A stretch of 64,000 nucleotides of DNA from Takakia lepidozioides. Taxonomy: Eukaryota; Streptophyta; Takakiopsida; Takakiales; Takakiaceae. Made by a program: the position numbers and the translations under genes. Below are positions 48,749-59,741 of the stretch, piece by piece (position 1 is the first letter of the stretch; each line of letters begins with the position of its first letter). Where the stretch lies: the NCBI GenBank assembly GCA_030704615.1, contig CM060732.1, forward strand, positions 51,007,053-51,071,052, written 5' to 3'. Under the pieces are notes generated by a model that was not told the DNA's origin, ran no database searches, and saw only the letters and a program-made list of their open reading frames with translations.

Positions 48749-49495
48749 CAGTGTTGGGCGGTTCTTGCATTTGTGAAGGAACCTTCGGTTCCGGTTCCAC
48801 AATTATTTCAAGAGACGGTTCCGGATCCAACTTTTAAACATGGGGGCGGTTCCGGTTACCGGTTAGTTGCTGATAAAAACCATCGGTTCCGGTTAGGTTC
48901 CGGTTCTATTTTAAAAATATATTTGTTTAATTTAATTAGATTTAAAATATTTTATCAGTCCGGTAGATTAAATAGTAGTGTATTCACATATTTGAACTAA
49001 AATCCAACGATTTTGTTAGTTTTCACTAACACAAAAAAACAAACAAAAATACTCTAAATAAACTGGTAGAAGAAAATGGGTAAAATTTTATGGGTTGAAA
49101 GTACTATTCAGCTACCTGGCAAGTATTGGCATCTTCAAACATTTTATTAATGAACTTAGCCAGGATATCATGGAGCTTGAGATTGAACCCATGATCTCAT
49201 GGCGCTGAAGCATTGAACATAGAATCTCATGGCCTTCAAGCATTGAACCCAGGATCTCATGAGCTTGAGAGCATTAAATAAGTTTTGCCCTTGGCCACCG
49301 GCCCCACCAAGGGGTCAAGAACCGGAACCTATTTTTATCCCCCTGCACCCGGGTTCTCCGGTTCTCACACCTAGCAGGAACCGCCGGTTCGGTTCTGCGC
49401 CGATCCCCATTGGCAAGTTCCGGTTCCGGGTCATGTTCTGTAGGAATGGGCCCGGTTCCGGTTAACCTGAACCGGCGGTTAACCGCCCAACACTG
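48749..49495. mobile_element. Non-autonomous hAT-type element 3 (747 bp)
   Basis: Begins CAGTGTTGGGCGGTT and ends AACCGCCCAACACTG, a perfect 15-bp terminal inverted repeat, flanked by gttggtac duplications (48741-48748, 49496-49503). The ends are dense in ggttccgg/ccggaacc motifs. An internal part carries two repeats of cattgaacc(c)a-gatctcatg (about 49160-49265). No transposase. Nearly the same length as element 2 (748 bp) and with very similar termini. Confidence 0.92.
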
Positions 49496-49503
49496 GTTGG
49501 TAC
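49496..49503. repeat. Target-site duplication (gttggtac), right copy
   Basis: Matches 48741-48748. Confidence 0.9.
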
Positions 49504-49691
49504 TTTGAAAAATGGATTACAAATTATTTTCAAAAATACATTTCATATTTGTGGTAACATGTTTGGTTGTGATAAAAGAATTAACAAACTTGAACTCTTA
49601 GAATTCTTGCTAGATGATCCAATATAAGGCCCTCTACTATTTCAACTCCATGTGCCTACTTAACCCTTCACGCACACAAGTATATATACCA

Positions 49692-49953
49692 ATACCGTAG
49701 GTTATGGTCAGCTTAGGCACTCAACTGCCTAATAATTAATTAAAGTGAAAAAATGGGTTAGGAAGTGCAAAAATACTTAATCAACATGTGGGGAAAATTC
49801 AAATTTGATCATAAAATATGCAGTAAATAGCTTGAAATCCACTTTTCTTGTCCACTTTTTGTTTTTTGGGATATTATTTAAATAATTATCCAAAAAATTA
49901 GACAGTTGATTTTTTAATTATTATGTGCCTAAGCTGACCATAACCTACGGTAT
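49692..49953. mobile_element. MITE with about 29-bp terminal inverted repeats
   Basis: Positions 49692-49720 (ataccgtaggttatggtc...) and 49925-49953 are perfect inverted copies. The interior of about 200 bp is AT-rich and non-coding. A TA dinucleotide borders each arm (aaTAccgtagg and cctacggTAtg), compatible with a TA target duplication and a Tc1/mariner-type origin, though the arm edge is ambiguous. Confidence 0.85.
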
Positions 49954-49988
49954 GCTATCTTCTTTGCACAAAATTCACACACTTTTAT

Positions 49989-51212
49989 TTTAACCCCTCA
50001 AGGACGAGCCTGTTTTTGGTGGGGCCCGTCCAAAACCAGACATACCCTCACGGATGAGGGTGTATCTCCCATTTGACAAACATCCGAGGGGATGAACCGT
50101 TCCAAAGTCATCCTACCTACTTCATGCACCTGCAGTAAGAATTTCAGGAGATTTGACCATCTAAAGTGGAAGATTATAACAAAAGTTCTAGGCCTTTTTT
50201 TTTTTTTGATATATTTTCAACATGAAAATTTCGTTTGACCAAGCAGATTGCCAACCTGATTTTTCATTGATACAGCCTACCCAGATTCAGATTATATGGC
50301 ACCCACAGCAAAGCCTCCCAAAATTCCAGAGCCAAATTCCAAAAATGCATAATGGTTGCTTTGTATGGGAAAACAGTGGGGTCAAAATGCCAATTTCTCT
50401 CATGGGAAAAACACATCCCCCCAAATGTGGGGCAATTTGTGAGGTAATCCAAATTCCTCTGCTCATGTTGTTGTTTGCCTACCTACCGAGTTACCCTGAA
50501 AAAAATTTCCACATTCTAAGCTGTTTGTAGGCAAAGATTGCCAAAAAACCGAATCCCTACTTGAATCCCAGCTCCGCCCAAGAATTGCCGGAGCCCGGTG
50601 GACATTTCCGGCCAAAAAATCCGGCCACGTCATCACAAACCAAGCAAGTCACGAGGCCTCCACCTTGCCTTTCAGCGTTCTCCCTCCATGACCTGCCAAC
50701 GCCCAAACACTTCCCACAGCCACACCAGGAAGCATACTCAAAAACACGAGCTATGCGTTGAAGCTATGCGTTAATCCTAACTGATGACCGAGAATGCTAA
50801 GGAAATAATCCACACCGTTCTTAGGGTTAGAATTTCAATTCTGTCACATATGATCAATCTTGGTGCAATTTTGAGCGCAGGAGTGATCGGATAGCCAGAG
50901 CATTTTACATGGAGGAAAACTCCACAGCCATCCGCAGCGCACAACCTGTAGACCCTAGATGTGAAAGACGATACTCTGTGACGCTCCTTGTCTCTGAGTA
51001 GCAAAATCCGCTTGCACCCACATGATGCAACCAAAAGTGAGCGGAAGCCTGGCACAATCGTGGCCCCAAAACCAAAGATATACTTAGGCACCTGGAGGAA
51101 GGGGAAAAAGGGTCGTACAAGGAGGAAAAGAAAAAAGAAAAGTGCAGTACTTATGTAGCCTACAATCAGTTTTTTTGAAGTAAAAGGGCACTTAACCCCT
51201 CAAGGACGAGGC
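49989..51212. other. Intergenic sequence bounded by a shared 19-base phrase
   Basis: The phrase taacccctcaaggacgag occurs at about 49991-50008 and again at 51191-51208, in the same orientation. Between them are short frames without domains (50222-50530, 50777-51091). The repeat may mark related unclassified elements; ends not defined. Confidence 0.4.
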
Positions 51213-52790
51213 GACCCGTATCGGGTCGGGTCAAAATTTTGATTGGATGATAAATGTGCAGATCATGTCGGATGAAAACGATTCCTGAACAAAAAGTGTA
51301 GCCAATAAATATTTACGGCCCCCTGTGTTGATTGCACCCTAAAAAATCTAATCCCCCGCCGTCAGGATTTTTTGGAATCTGGAGGGGTACCCAAAATCCT
51401 GTGGTTTTGGGCCCGCCAGCAGGTTGACTGGCAGACGTGGCAGGCAGGATTGGGCGGGGGGTGGGCATTTGCCGACAACGGGTGACAACGGGGGGCTGCA
51501 TGTCCGCCCGTGCGGACAGCGGCGGACTCCCGGCACGCGCAAAACGCCAGGCACGTGGCCCAATTAGGTGGCAGCTGGCGGGGGCGGGAGCTTCTCTCTC
51601 GCTCTATGCGTTTTGCATATCGTGTCCTGAGTGCTACGATTGTCTCCTTGTAATCGAGCTTTTGCTTCGTTCTTTCTTGGTTTTTGCTTCGCTTTGGCTT
51701 TGCTGCGTCAATCTTATTTTGCCTAGGATTGCTTGGTTTCATTTTTTTGGGAGCTCATGTGCCGCTGTTGAGGAGCAGGGGTGGCTGCGCGTCTATTCGG
51801 TTTGTTGGGATCGTCCTTGACTTTGCCTTTACAGCGGCTCCTTCTCTTTACACCTGCTCATTACCTTCGTGTTGGGGCGCATGCGCAGCGACGACGCTTC
51901 ATAGGTATTGCGCAGCCATCTAATCACTTATGCATTTGCATTTGCTTGATATTGTCTGCCTGCTTTGCTTGATTTGTTTGTGCATTGAATGTTTGTGGTT
52001 TGTGGGTGGCAGGAATTCTATGGCGTCCACTAGAAGCATTCGTGTCTTTTCCGAATCGATTGCATGTCCAAAACCACTGAGGGAACAACTTTGAGATGTT
52101 TGTTACTACTGCACAGTCGTAACGGATAAATTCACATTTCTAAATAGCGGCATATGAAGTCCGCACAATATTCGCGGCGATTTAATTCAATTAGGTAAGG
52201 TTTTTTTTTTTAAAACAACAATTACAAGTGGTTTTAAGCACTAGAGAACGACTCTTAACAACTAGGCATTCATTGCACACCCTATTCAAAAATGGAATTT
52301 TTATAAGTGCTCCACATGGCTCATGACGTGGAATATTTTAATGTATTTTAGGGCTTATGTGGCTCGTAGAGATTGTTCTAATCGTCGGATGTAAAATGAT
52401 CTAAGGGTGGAAGAGTAACTTTGTCCTTTGCCTGTATCTGTCTAAGTGTTGGGAGAGGGATGGAGGCTTGAGAGAGAGACGAACAAGTGATGCGAGAAGG
52501 ACGAAGACCAAATCGAGGCCCATGTCCTGTTGTTGCAAGCGTTTATGGCGTCAAGGGCGCATTATGTGCAAATGTTGGGCTCTTGGCTCCCCTTTGTACC
52601 ATGATTTGATATTCTTCCTGATGATCACAAGGTTCTTGGGGGAATCAGCTTGTCTTAGCAACCCATTTTAATCTCTGCCCGCTCAGCTGCACCGTGGTGT
52701 TCTTACGAACCAATCCCACATTACCTGACTAGAGATACAAGCAGCACGCACAAGAGGTCTTCTTGGGTTCATGGTCAGTCGCAATGGATC
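51213..52790. other. Intergenic sequence, no gene recognised
   Basis: A GC-rich stretch (51340-51600) followed by T-rich sequence (51600-52010) resembles a plant promoter and leader, but overlapping frames on both strands (51362-51742 minus, 51437-51820 plus) show no domain. No exon model emerged downstream. Confidence 0.4.
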
Positions 52791-52819
52791 ATGACACAAG
52801 ATAGAGGACAATGTGGTGA

Positions 52820-53720
52820 GGGCACCTTCTTCTTCGAGCTATTTCAGCCTGTTTTGCCGAGATGTAGTGTTGTGGAGTGCGATGCTTGCAGGGTATGCAC
52901 AGCAAGGACGTGGGATGGAGGCTTTGGAGACCTATGAAGTTGCGAAGGGAGAGTTTGATAACAAGGCTGAACAAGGATGTTGTCTCAAGGAACACGTTGA
53001 ATCTCGCAAGATATGGCCAGCATGTGTGCGGATGAGGGCATTGGAGACATATGAGCAAATGTTGAGAAGAGGTGCAGCCTGACCGGGTCACGTTCATTTG
53101 TGTTTGCAATGCATGTGCAAACCTGGCAGCCCTAGAGACTTGGTAAAGGGCAAAGAGGTCCATCGTGACATTGTCAAAGCTGGAACTGTACCAGATGTAA
53201 CAATACCTCGTCGACATGTATGCCAAACGTGGGAGCATTCCCTTGTGGACAATGAGTGTTTAACAATATGGCTGAGCGAAATGTGGTGTGGTGGAACGTG
53301 ATGATCGCAAGACATGCACAACATGGGCGGGGATTGCGGGTTTTGGAGACCTATGAGCAAATGATGTGGGTCTAGGGGATGAAGCCCGAGCACATTACGT
53401 TTGTTTGTGTTTGTAGTGCATGTGCGAGCCTGTTGGAGAAGGGCAAAGAGGTCCATGGTTGCATCGTCAAAGCTGGAATTGTGGTAGATGTCATTCTGAA
53501 CATGAATACCCTTCTAGATAGGGAGTGTTCAACAATATGGCTGAGCGAAATGTGGTGTCGTGGAAAGTGATGATCGCAGGACATGCACAACAGGGGCGGG
53601 GATTGCAGGTTTTGGAGACCTATGAGCAGTTGATGTGGGAGGGGGTGAAGTCCAACCACATTACGTTCAGAGAGTTCAAATGCCTCTCCACCATGACCTT
53701 GCTTAGCTAACCATGCCTTG
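52820..53720 (+). pseudogene. Pentatricopeptide-repeat (PPR) gene remnant with duplicated repeats
   Basis: Fragments of PLS-type PPR motifs occur in shifting frames: RDVVLWSAMLAGYAQQGRGM (near 52858), DRVTFICVCNACANLAALET (near 53085), ERNVVWWNVMIARHAQHGRG (near 53275), HITFVCVCSACASLLEKGKE (near 53391) and ERNVVSWKVMIAGHAQQGRG (near 53544). Intact PPR proteins bind organellar RNA, one base per repeat. Here stops and frameshifts break every join and there is no start, transit peptide or E/DYW end. Two DNA units 269 bp apart (53261 and 53530, cacaatatggctgagcg-like) are highly similar, so repeats were duplicated at the DNA level. Confidence 0.75.
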
Positions 53721-53739
53721 CTGATGTTGTTGTCTTGCA

Positions 53740-56340
53740 CTTGAGCTGTTTTTGGACACTGGCTGGAACATCCACAAGGCGGCTCTGCTCGAGAGAGAAA
53801 TCAGCTTGAATGCAGGGGCAGATTTTGAGATCACAATCACCACTCAGAACGTTGTTCTTTGCACCGGCATGGCATATCAACATGCATATCAGCCCAAACT
53901 CATTACTCCGTGAGCCTTCCACTGCCGGAGTGTGCCCATTCAAGCCAGATCTTCGAAACGCAGGGATGGAACGGGGTTTTGAAACCAGCATTGCCTAACT
54001 GGATACCCAATTCAGCTCCGCATCTTGGTCCATTAATCTGCTGCACATTGTGAAGTTTTATGCCCGTTCACCGCAAGTTGAAGAAGGAGTATTCTTAAAA
54101 CACGGGTACTCATAATCTGAAAATGGCTCCAGCTTATGTTGTTTGAGTGCGAATATGAGTGTGGTTGGCTTGGCAGCTTTACATCTGGTCCATCCCACTC
54201 GATATGATGAGCAGGTTCAGCTTGACTTCTCTCACACAAAAGACGCTGCCAATATGGGGTTTGCTGCCCTAGATGACTTCCCGTCGTTGTTCTGGGCTGC
54301 AACATACAATTAATCTGGCCCATGGCAAGGGGCCTTGCCTTCCACCAATCATCTGTAAGTCCTGTGAAACTGTTTTTGTGGCAATTTGTAAGCAGTGGGC
54401 AGCGATGGTGGGCTATTGTAGGATTTGATGAACTCAATGCCGTGTACTGACAGCAACCCCTTATCTCTTATGCAAGCATTCAACAAGCCAAGTTGACTGC
54501 AAAGTATATTTAGCCCCCCACGTTTCTAGTTGCCTAATGTTCTTCATCTCCTGGGCAGAGCATTTTCCAGGGTCTCCATCTGTGATGACACACTATCTTC
54601 TCATGTGGTTCAGCTTCTGGTCTTGCTCTTGTTTGCACCACCCCAATGAAGGGCAGTTCCCACCTGCTTGATTCTCTCTATATGGTTGTCTTGGGTCTTG
54701 GCAGGGTTTCCCACAACCGCCTTTTCTTTTCAGACTGCCAGTCATCAGCCTCGTTCTCCAATGCTTCACTTTCTTCCCCAGTGAAGTGCTCTCCTCTTTT
54801 ATGCTTCAACGTCCCTGTAGGTGTCTTTTCCTTCATCTCCCGTGGTGCTTTCGAATGAATGAGCACTGATTTACATTTGTTGGCAACACTTACGGTGTCC
54901 CTTTCCTTGCATGCCACTGCAGGCCCGCATTGACTTTCTTGGCAGGGAAGTCTCATCCTTCTCCCTCATTTTCTGGCTCTGTTGGTGCCCCACTCACCAT
55001 GCTATCATAGCTGCACTTATTTTGTGGTGTTGCGCCAGCCAAGGGCGATCTTTCACTGGTCCAATTGTTGGCAACAGCTGATTGGAGTCTTCTTGGCAGA
55101 GTCTCCCACGAGCTCCCATCAATTTCAGGCATCAGGTTTTCTACCCTGCCCTTCCACTTTTCATAAGCGAGGTGCATGTCTTCCTCCCTTTCACTCTTCA
55201 GCCTCTCAGGCAGATTTTTCTTCATGCGATTGCTGCTCCCATACTTCCAGTCCTTGTTTAATTTTCTCCAGCCATCACCCTCAGATTTGACAAGGTATTG
55301 CTGCCCTTCCTTGTGTCTTTCCTCACTCCCAGCTGCCGGTTTTATCCCAGATTCACCTCTCATCCTTGCCTGGGGTTTTGCTTGCCAAACAACCGTTGTG
55401 TGGGGAACTTCAACGAAAGGCAACATCTCATTCTCAGCTCCTGTCTTTGTACCTCTTTGCAGCAGTCCAGCCTCGGGTGCCTCACTTTCTGATTGCTGGG
55501 TTGCATTCTTCGCCGCCAACCTTTGACAAGAAAACGTGCTCCATCTTCCTCATCTCCTACTGGTTCCCTTGATGCTTCACCTCGTATGTCTTCCTCCTCA
55601 TGTTTTAGCAGCAGCTCCTATGCTTGAATTGCTACTTTTCCTCGTAGTTGATCTTGTGCTTTCCTTTTTCTCCGTAGCCTAATCAACAGTTTTGTCTTGG
55701 CAGCTCCCTTGCCATGAGTGCCTTGTCTCACTGCATCTCCCTTGGCTGCCCACCATCCGTGGAATCTTTCTTCCACTATTCTGACCCTCGTTGGCATGCA
55801 CTTTGCTGCGATGCCCCACATGTATTTGTTGCTCCCTTTAATCATCAACATAGTGCTCCAGAGCCAGTTCCTCATTGTTGACCAGTTGACCTTCTCAGCC
55901 CTTGGACCCCATTTTCCCTTCTCCCATGTTGCCTCATCTTTCTGCTTCATCATTTGCTTTACTTGCACAATGTTGCTTCTTCCCTACAGCTCATCATATG
56001 TTGTGGCTCTTTCCCATGTTGCACTCACTCCCATCATACGTTGTGCAGTTGATAAGACTGAGATGAGTTGATGCAGGATAGGGGGAGGGCTTGCTGGTGT
56101 ATGTTGTCCGATAGGCCCCATGCATAGAGTCAAAGCTGGAAGTCAGCCTTGCAAGGACCCAAGTGAGAGAAGTCTGGTGGGGGTAGCATCTTGGGGGATG
56201 GCAGTTAGGGCAATGTGTGTCTAGGGCAATATATGTCATAGCAGCGGGTGATGTGCTGCCAATTTTGAGGATAGAGACAGCTTGTAAGCTGTAGATTTGT
56301 ATAAGTGGTTTCTTCTTACACATATTGCTCCTAGTTTGCC
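53740..56340. other. Insert between PPR fragments; unrecognised minus-strand frames
   Basis: Minus-strand frames at 55968-55618 (116 codons), 55519-54953 (188 codons) and 54956-54678 (92 codons) encode highly charged, Lys/Glu/Arg-rich sequence (for example EEDMHLAYEKWKGRVENLMP). The phrase WETLPR occurs in both of the last two. These may be pieces of one broken gene or of a transposon ORF. No domain is recognised, and the regions between them contain stops. Confidence 0.35.
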
Positions 56341-56490
56341 ACACCAGTTGTTTGCGTTTGTAGTGCATGTGCGAGCCTGCTGGGGAAGGGCAAAGAGGTC
56401 CATGGTTGCATCGTCAAAGCTGGAATTGTGGCAGATGTCATTCTGAACAATACCCTTGTGGACAGGGAGTGTTCAACAATATGGTTGAGG
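56340..56490 (+). pseudogene. Second copy of a PPR fragment
   Basis: Positions 56349-56486 repeat 53401-53548 almost exactly (VCVCSACASLLGKGKEVHG, then IVKAGIVADVILNNTLVDRE). About 2.8 kb of unrelated sequence separates the two copies, so a duplication or insertion has split this PPR array. Confidence 0.75.
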
Positions 56491-56514
56491 GAAGGATAGA
56501 GTGTAATGACTACT

Positions 56515-57603
56515 AATGAAGGCACCTTCTTCAATTTCACCTTGTTTTCCCCTCTTATCAGAATCGCCCCTAATTATTCATGTCTGAATTCTGCAAGTTA
56601 GCTGGTTGAGTGAAGCTTTGATAGTTTGGAGTGACTTTGACATGATTCTGCCAATGTGACAACAGGAAAGTATCAGAAACAGGTAACACAGACGAGGAGA
56701 AGTTGTGGAATGAATATTTTTCTGACCCCAGTCAATGGTGGGACAATTGAGGCAAGAAGGTGAATGTTTGTTGGATTATAGAGAGTAGCAGATGCAATTG
56801 AGCGTAGGAACTAGTGTGATAAGTTGAGTTGGGTGCTTCCTAGAACAAGTCTAGGCTGTCATCGTCAACTGCTAGCAACAAGGCAAGGTTGTATGCATGA
56901 TTCGTGTGAGGCATGGATAGTTGAAGGAGCAAGGATAGAGTGTGGGTGCAGATTCACCCAAGAGGGCTAGACTTCAAGCTCCAGATTAACTATGAAGCTA
57001 TAAGAAACCTGCATGGGTAGATGGTCAACTGGCAGCAACGGCACAATTGATAAAATCAGACATTGTTAATGAAGGCATCTTCTTCAGCACATTTCACCCT
57101 GTTTTTCCCTCTTATTAGAATCGGTCCAAAATTTCCATGTTGAATTATGCAAGTTAACTGGTTGAGTGAATCTAGTTTGGAGTGACTTTGACATGATACT
57201 GCTATGTGACAACAGGAAAGTATCAAAAAACAAGTAACAGACATGAGGAGAAGCTGTGGAATGAATATTTTTCTGCCCCCAGTCAATGATGGGACAACCG
57301 AGGCAAAAAGGTGAATGCCTGCTACATTTCAGAGAGTAGCAGACGCAATTGAGCATAGGAACTAGTGTGATAAGCTGAGTTGGGTGTTTCCTAGAACAAA
57401 TGTAGGTTGTCATTGTCAGCTACTAGCAGCAAGGCAAGGATGGATGCATGATTTGTGCAGGGGCATGGATAGCTGAAGAAGCAGGGATAGAGTGTGGTCC
57501 AGATTCATCCTAGAGGGCCAAATTTCAAGCACAAGATTTACCTATGATTCCCTGTGGATCAATAACTACAAGAAACCTCCATGGGTAGATGGTCTATTCC
57601 GTG
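56515..57603. repeat. 553-bp direct tandem duplication
   Basis: The segment beginning aatgaaggcaccttcttc at 56515 is repeated from about 57068 to 57603 with many small differences. Shared landmarks include gacaacaggaaagtatca, gtggaatgaatatttttctg and catgggtagatggtc. The start of the unit (aaggcaccttcttc) also occurs at about 52820, just before the PPR remnant, so the unit may be flanking sequence of a duplicated PPR locus. Confidence 0.8.
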
Positions 57604-57609
57604 GAACTC

Positions 57610-58490
57610 ACTGAAGTCTTGCATTATGAGGATCAAAACTGCTTGACTTGCACGAGGCCTTGACCCTTAGGCAATCCGCTGCTTTTTTACTTTGTGTTTT
57701 TCATTTTGTCCCATAAGCTCTTTGAGCTTTCCGCAGATGTAATAAAGTACCATTTTGTTTCATTTCATTCATTTTCATTTCATTTTGTTTCATGGCATGT
57801 CTTTCATCGTTTGTGCATTTCTAATGCATGATTAGTTCTCTTGTATGGCATTACTAGTCGACTCACTACAAACACCAAAACTCCAAAGCATGAATCACTA
57901 TGAATGATTGTTCAAGTAATTTCGAGCACTTCATGTAAAGTAGTAAAGCAGTGGTTGCGCCAACTTCCGCAGTCACAATTGTCACTGGGCATGTAGCACT
58001 GCAAGTTATGTGGTCTACTACCACGTGGCGCCCCGGGCCCGTGGCCATGTGGCAGCAGTGGTGCTCGTCGTGGCGCCGCCACGTCGGCATCCACATCGTC
58101 GTCCACGTCCGCGTCCATGTGTCACCGCGCTTCAGTGAGTCAGTCCACTCATCCTGAGGGAAAAGTCAAAGTCAGCCCAAAAGGTCAGACACACGAGCGG
58201 CCCGCCTGGTTACGCCACGTGGTTCTTCAGCATTAATCGCATTAATTGCTGAGCAGTTGTTCGCGCGTTTGCGTCCTTTACCACTCCAATCATTGGATGT
58301 CCAACCCAACTACCACGTCTGTTGTAACTAGTCGTTTGTAACTTCCAGACGATCCCAGTTTTTTGACTTTTACGACTCAAAATGAGTCGTTACCCCAGTG
58401 GCAAATGACACGAATGCTTCTAGTGGTCTAAACGTAAGGGATCTGAGCTGCTTGAGCCCCCACCCGAGCATGCAGCTGCGGCAGAGGTTA
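57610..58490. other. Intergenic sequence, no gene recognised
   Basis: Contains a ttcattttgtttcatttc-type microsatellite at about 57745-57795 and a GC-rich block (58010-58140, repeated ccacgtg/cgtcc motifs). No domain in either strand. It may include the 5' end of the piggyBac-related unit. Confidence 0.4.
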
Positions 58491-58495
58491 TAAGG

Positions 58496-59206
58496 GTGTG
58501 GGTGCAGGAAAAGCAGCATTGCACTGTGGAGCAATGCAATGTAATTCTAGGTTGTCTTTGTCCTGAGTTTCAGACCTCTTTGCCTCCACCGCCTACTGCC
58601 AAACGCTGGCCGCGCCATCCTTCTCCTCATAACTTTCGATTTCTCAGGCGGAGGCAAGTGGCTTCTATTCTTGGTTGGAGAGAGGGGAAATACTATGCGA
58701 TTAGGATGTATATGCCTAAGAAGCCATGCAAGTGGGGCATCAAGGTGTGGGCGTTGGCTAACTCGGAGACCAGCTATGTGTATGATTTTCAGGTATACTG
58801 TGGGAAAAATGCAGGGGGGCCTAATGGTGAGAGGCTGAAAAGTGGGAAGGGTGAAGGCTAGTATGATGTGGTGTGTGGGCTTGCTAGTGGACTCCATGGT
58901 TTGGGGCATGTAATTGTCACTGACAATTACTTCACTTTTGTTCAGCTTTTAATTGACTTGGCCAAGCTTGGTACATGGGCCACTGGCACAGTTTGTGTGA
59001 ACAGAAAAGGCCTCCCTCCCTCCTTGCTATCCAAGAAAAAATCTAAGACTGCCAAGCAAGGCCAGTCCTGGTACAAGATGCATGTTTTCAGGGAACTTGC
59101 GCCCGTGTTGTGCTGGGACAAAAAGGGGGTATTCATGTTGTCATCTGTAACTAGACCAACATGCAGGCCTTCTTCTCTTATTACCGTGTCATGGTTTTGT
59201 TTGTGA
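58496..59206 (+). pseudogene. piggyBac-type transposase remnant (DDE_Tnp_1_7)
   Basis: A single frame with an in-frame TAG at 58859-58861. It encodes the piggyBac catalytic core: RMYMPKKPCKWGIKVWALAN (near 58707), SYVYDFQVYCGK, then after the stop YDVVCGLASGLHGLGHVIVT, DNYFTFVQLLIDLAKLGTWA and TGTVCVNRKGLP, ending WDKKGVFMLSSVTRP. piggyBac transposases use three Asp residues. The third (in VTDNYFT) is present, the second position appears as Asn (WALANSETS) and the first is not visible in the preceding stretch. The C-terminal third is absent after 59206. The copy is therefore catalytically dead. Confidence 0.82.
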
Positions 59207-59741
59207 TTAGTTAGAAATAGTTATTTCTAACTAATTATGACATTATACATTTATATTTGTATTTTGTTGGCATTTGGACTTCATTTGGTTCCATGGGCCA
59301 AGTGAGGTGGCGAATCTCACTTGGGACGTGGAGAGGTTATCTCAACGTGAGACGTAGGCATGCTCGTCTTCTTCTAGTCGAGCCTTCCGAGGCCTCTCTC
59401 GTCGCTATAGCTCTAGTACTTGAGATGGAGAGTGGGTGAGGTCTGTATGGTGGAGTCCTTTAGCAAATGTGCCATTGGCATGACTTATATAACGTGATAG
59501 AGTGGTCTCTCATCTTTTCACCATTTCCGTATCATTGTGGCGTGGCTTTCTAGGACTATATGCTAGGAAGTGTGGTTGGACAACAATGTATGTTGTGGCA
59601 CGATGCTTAGGTGCACGACAACTGTGAGACGCTTTGTGGGACAACAGAGAGTCTTGGTGCCATCAAGTCAGTGGTCAAGAGAGAGGCAAAGAAGATGAAA
59701 CCATCAGGCTTTTAGCTTTGTTAGGACCAAGTGAAGCATGA

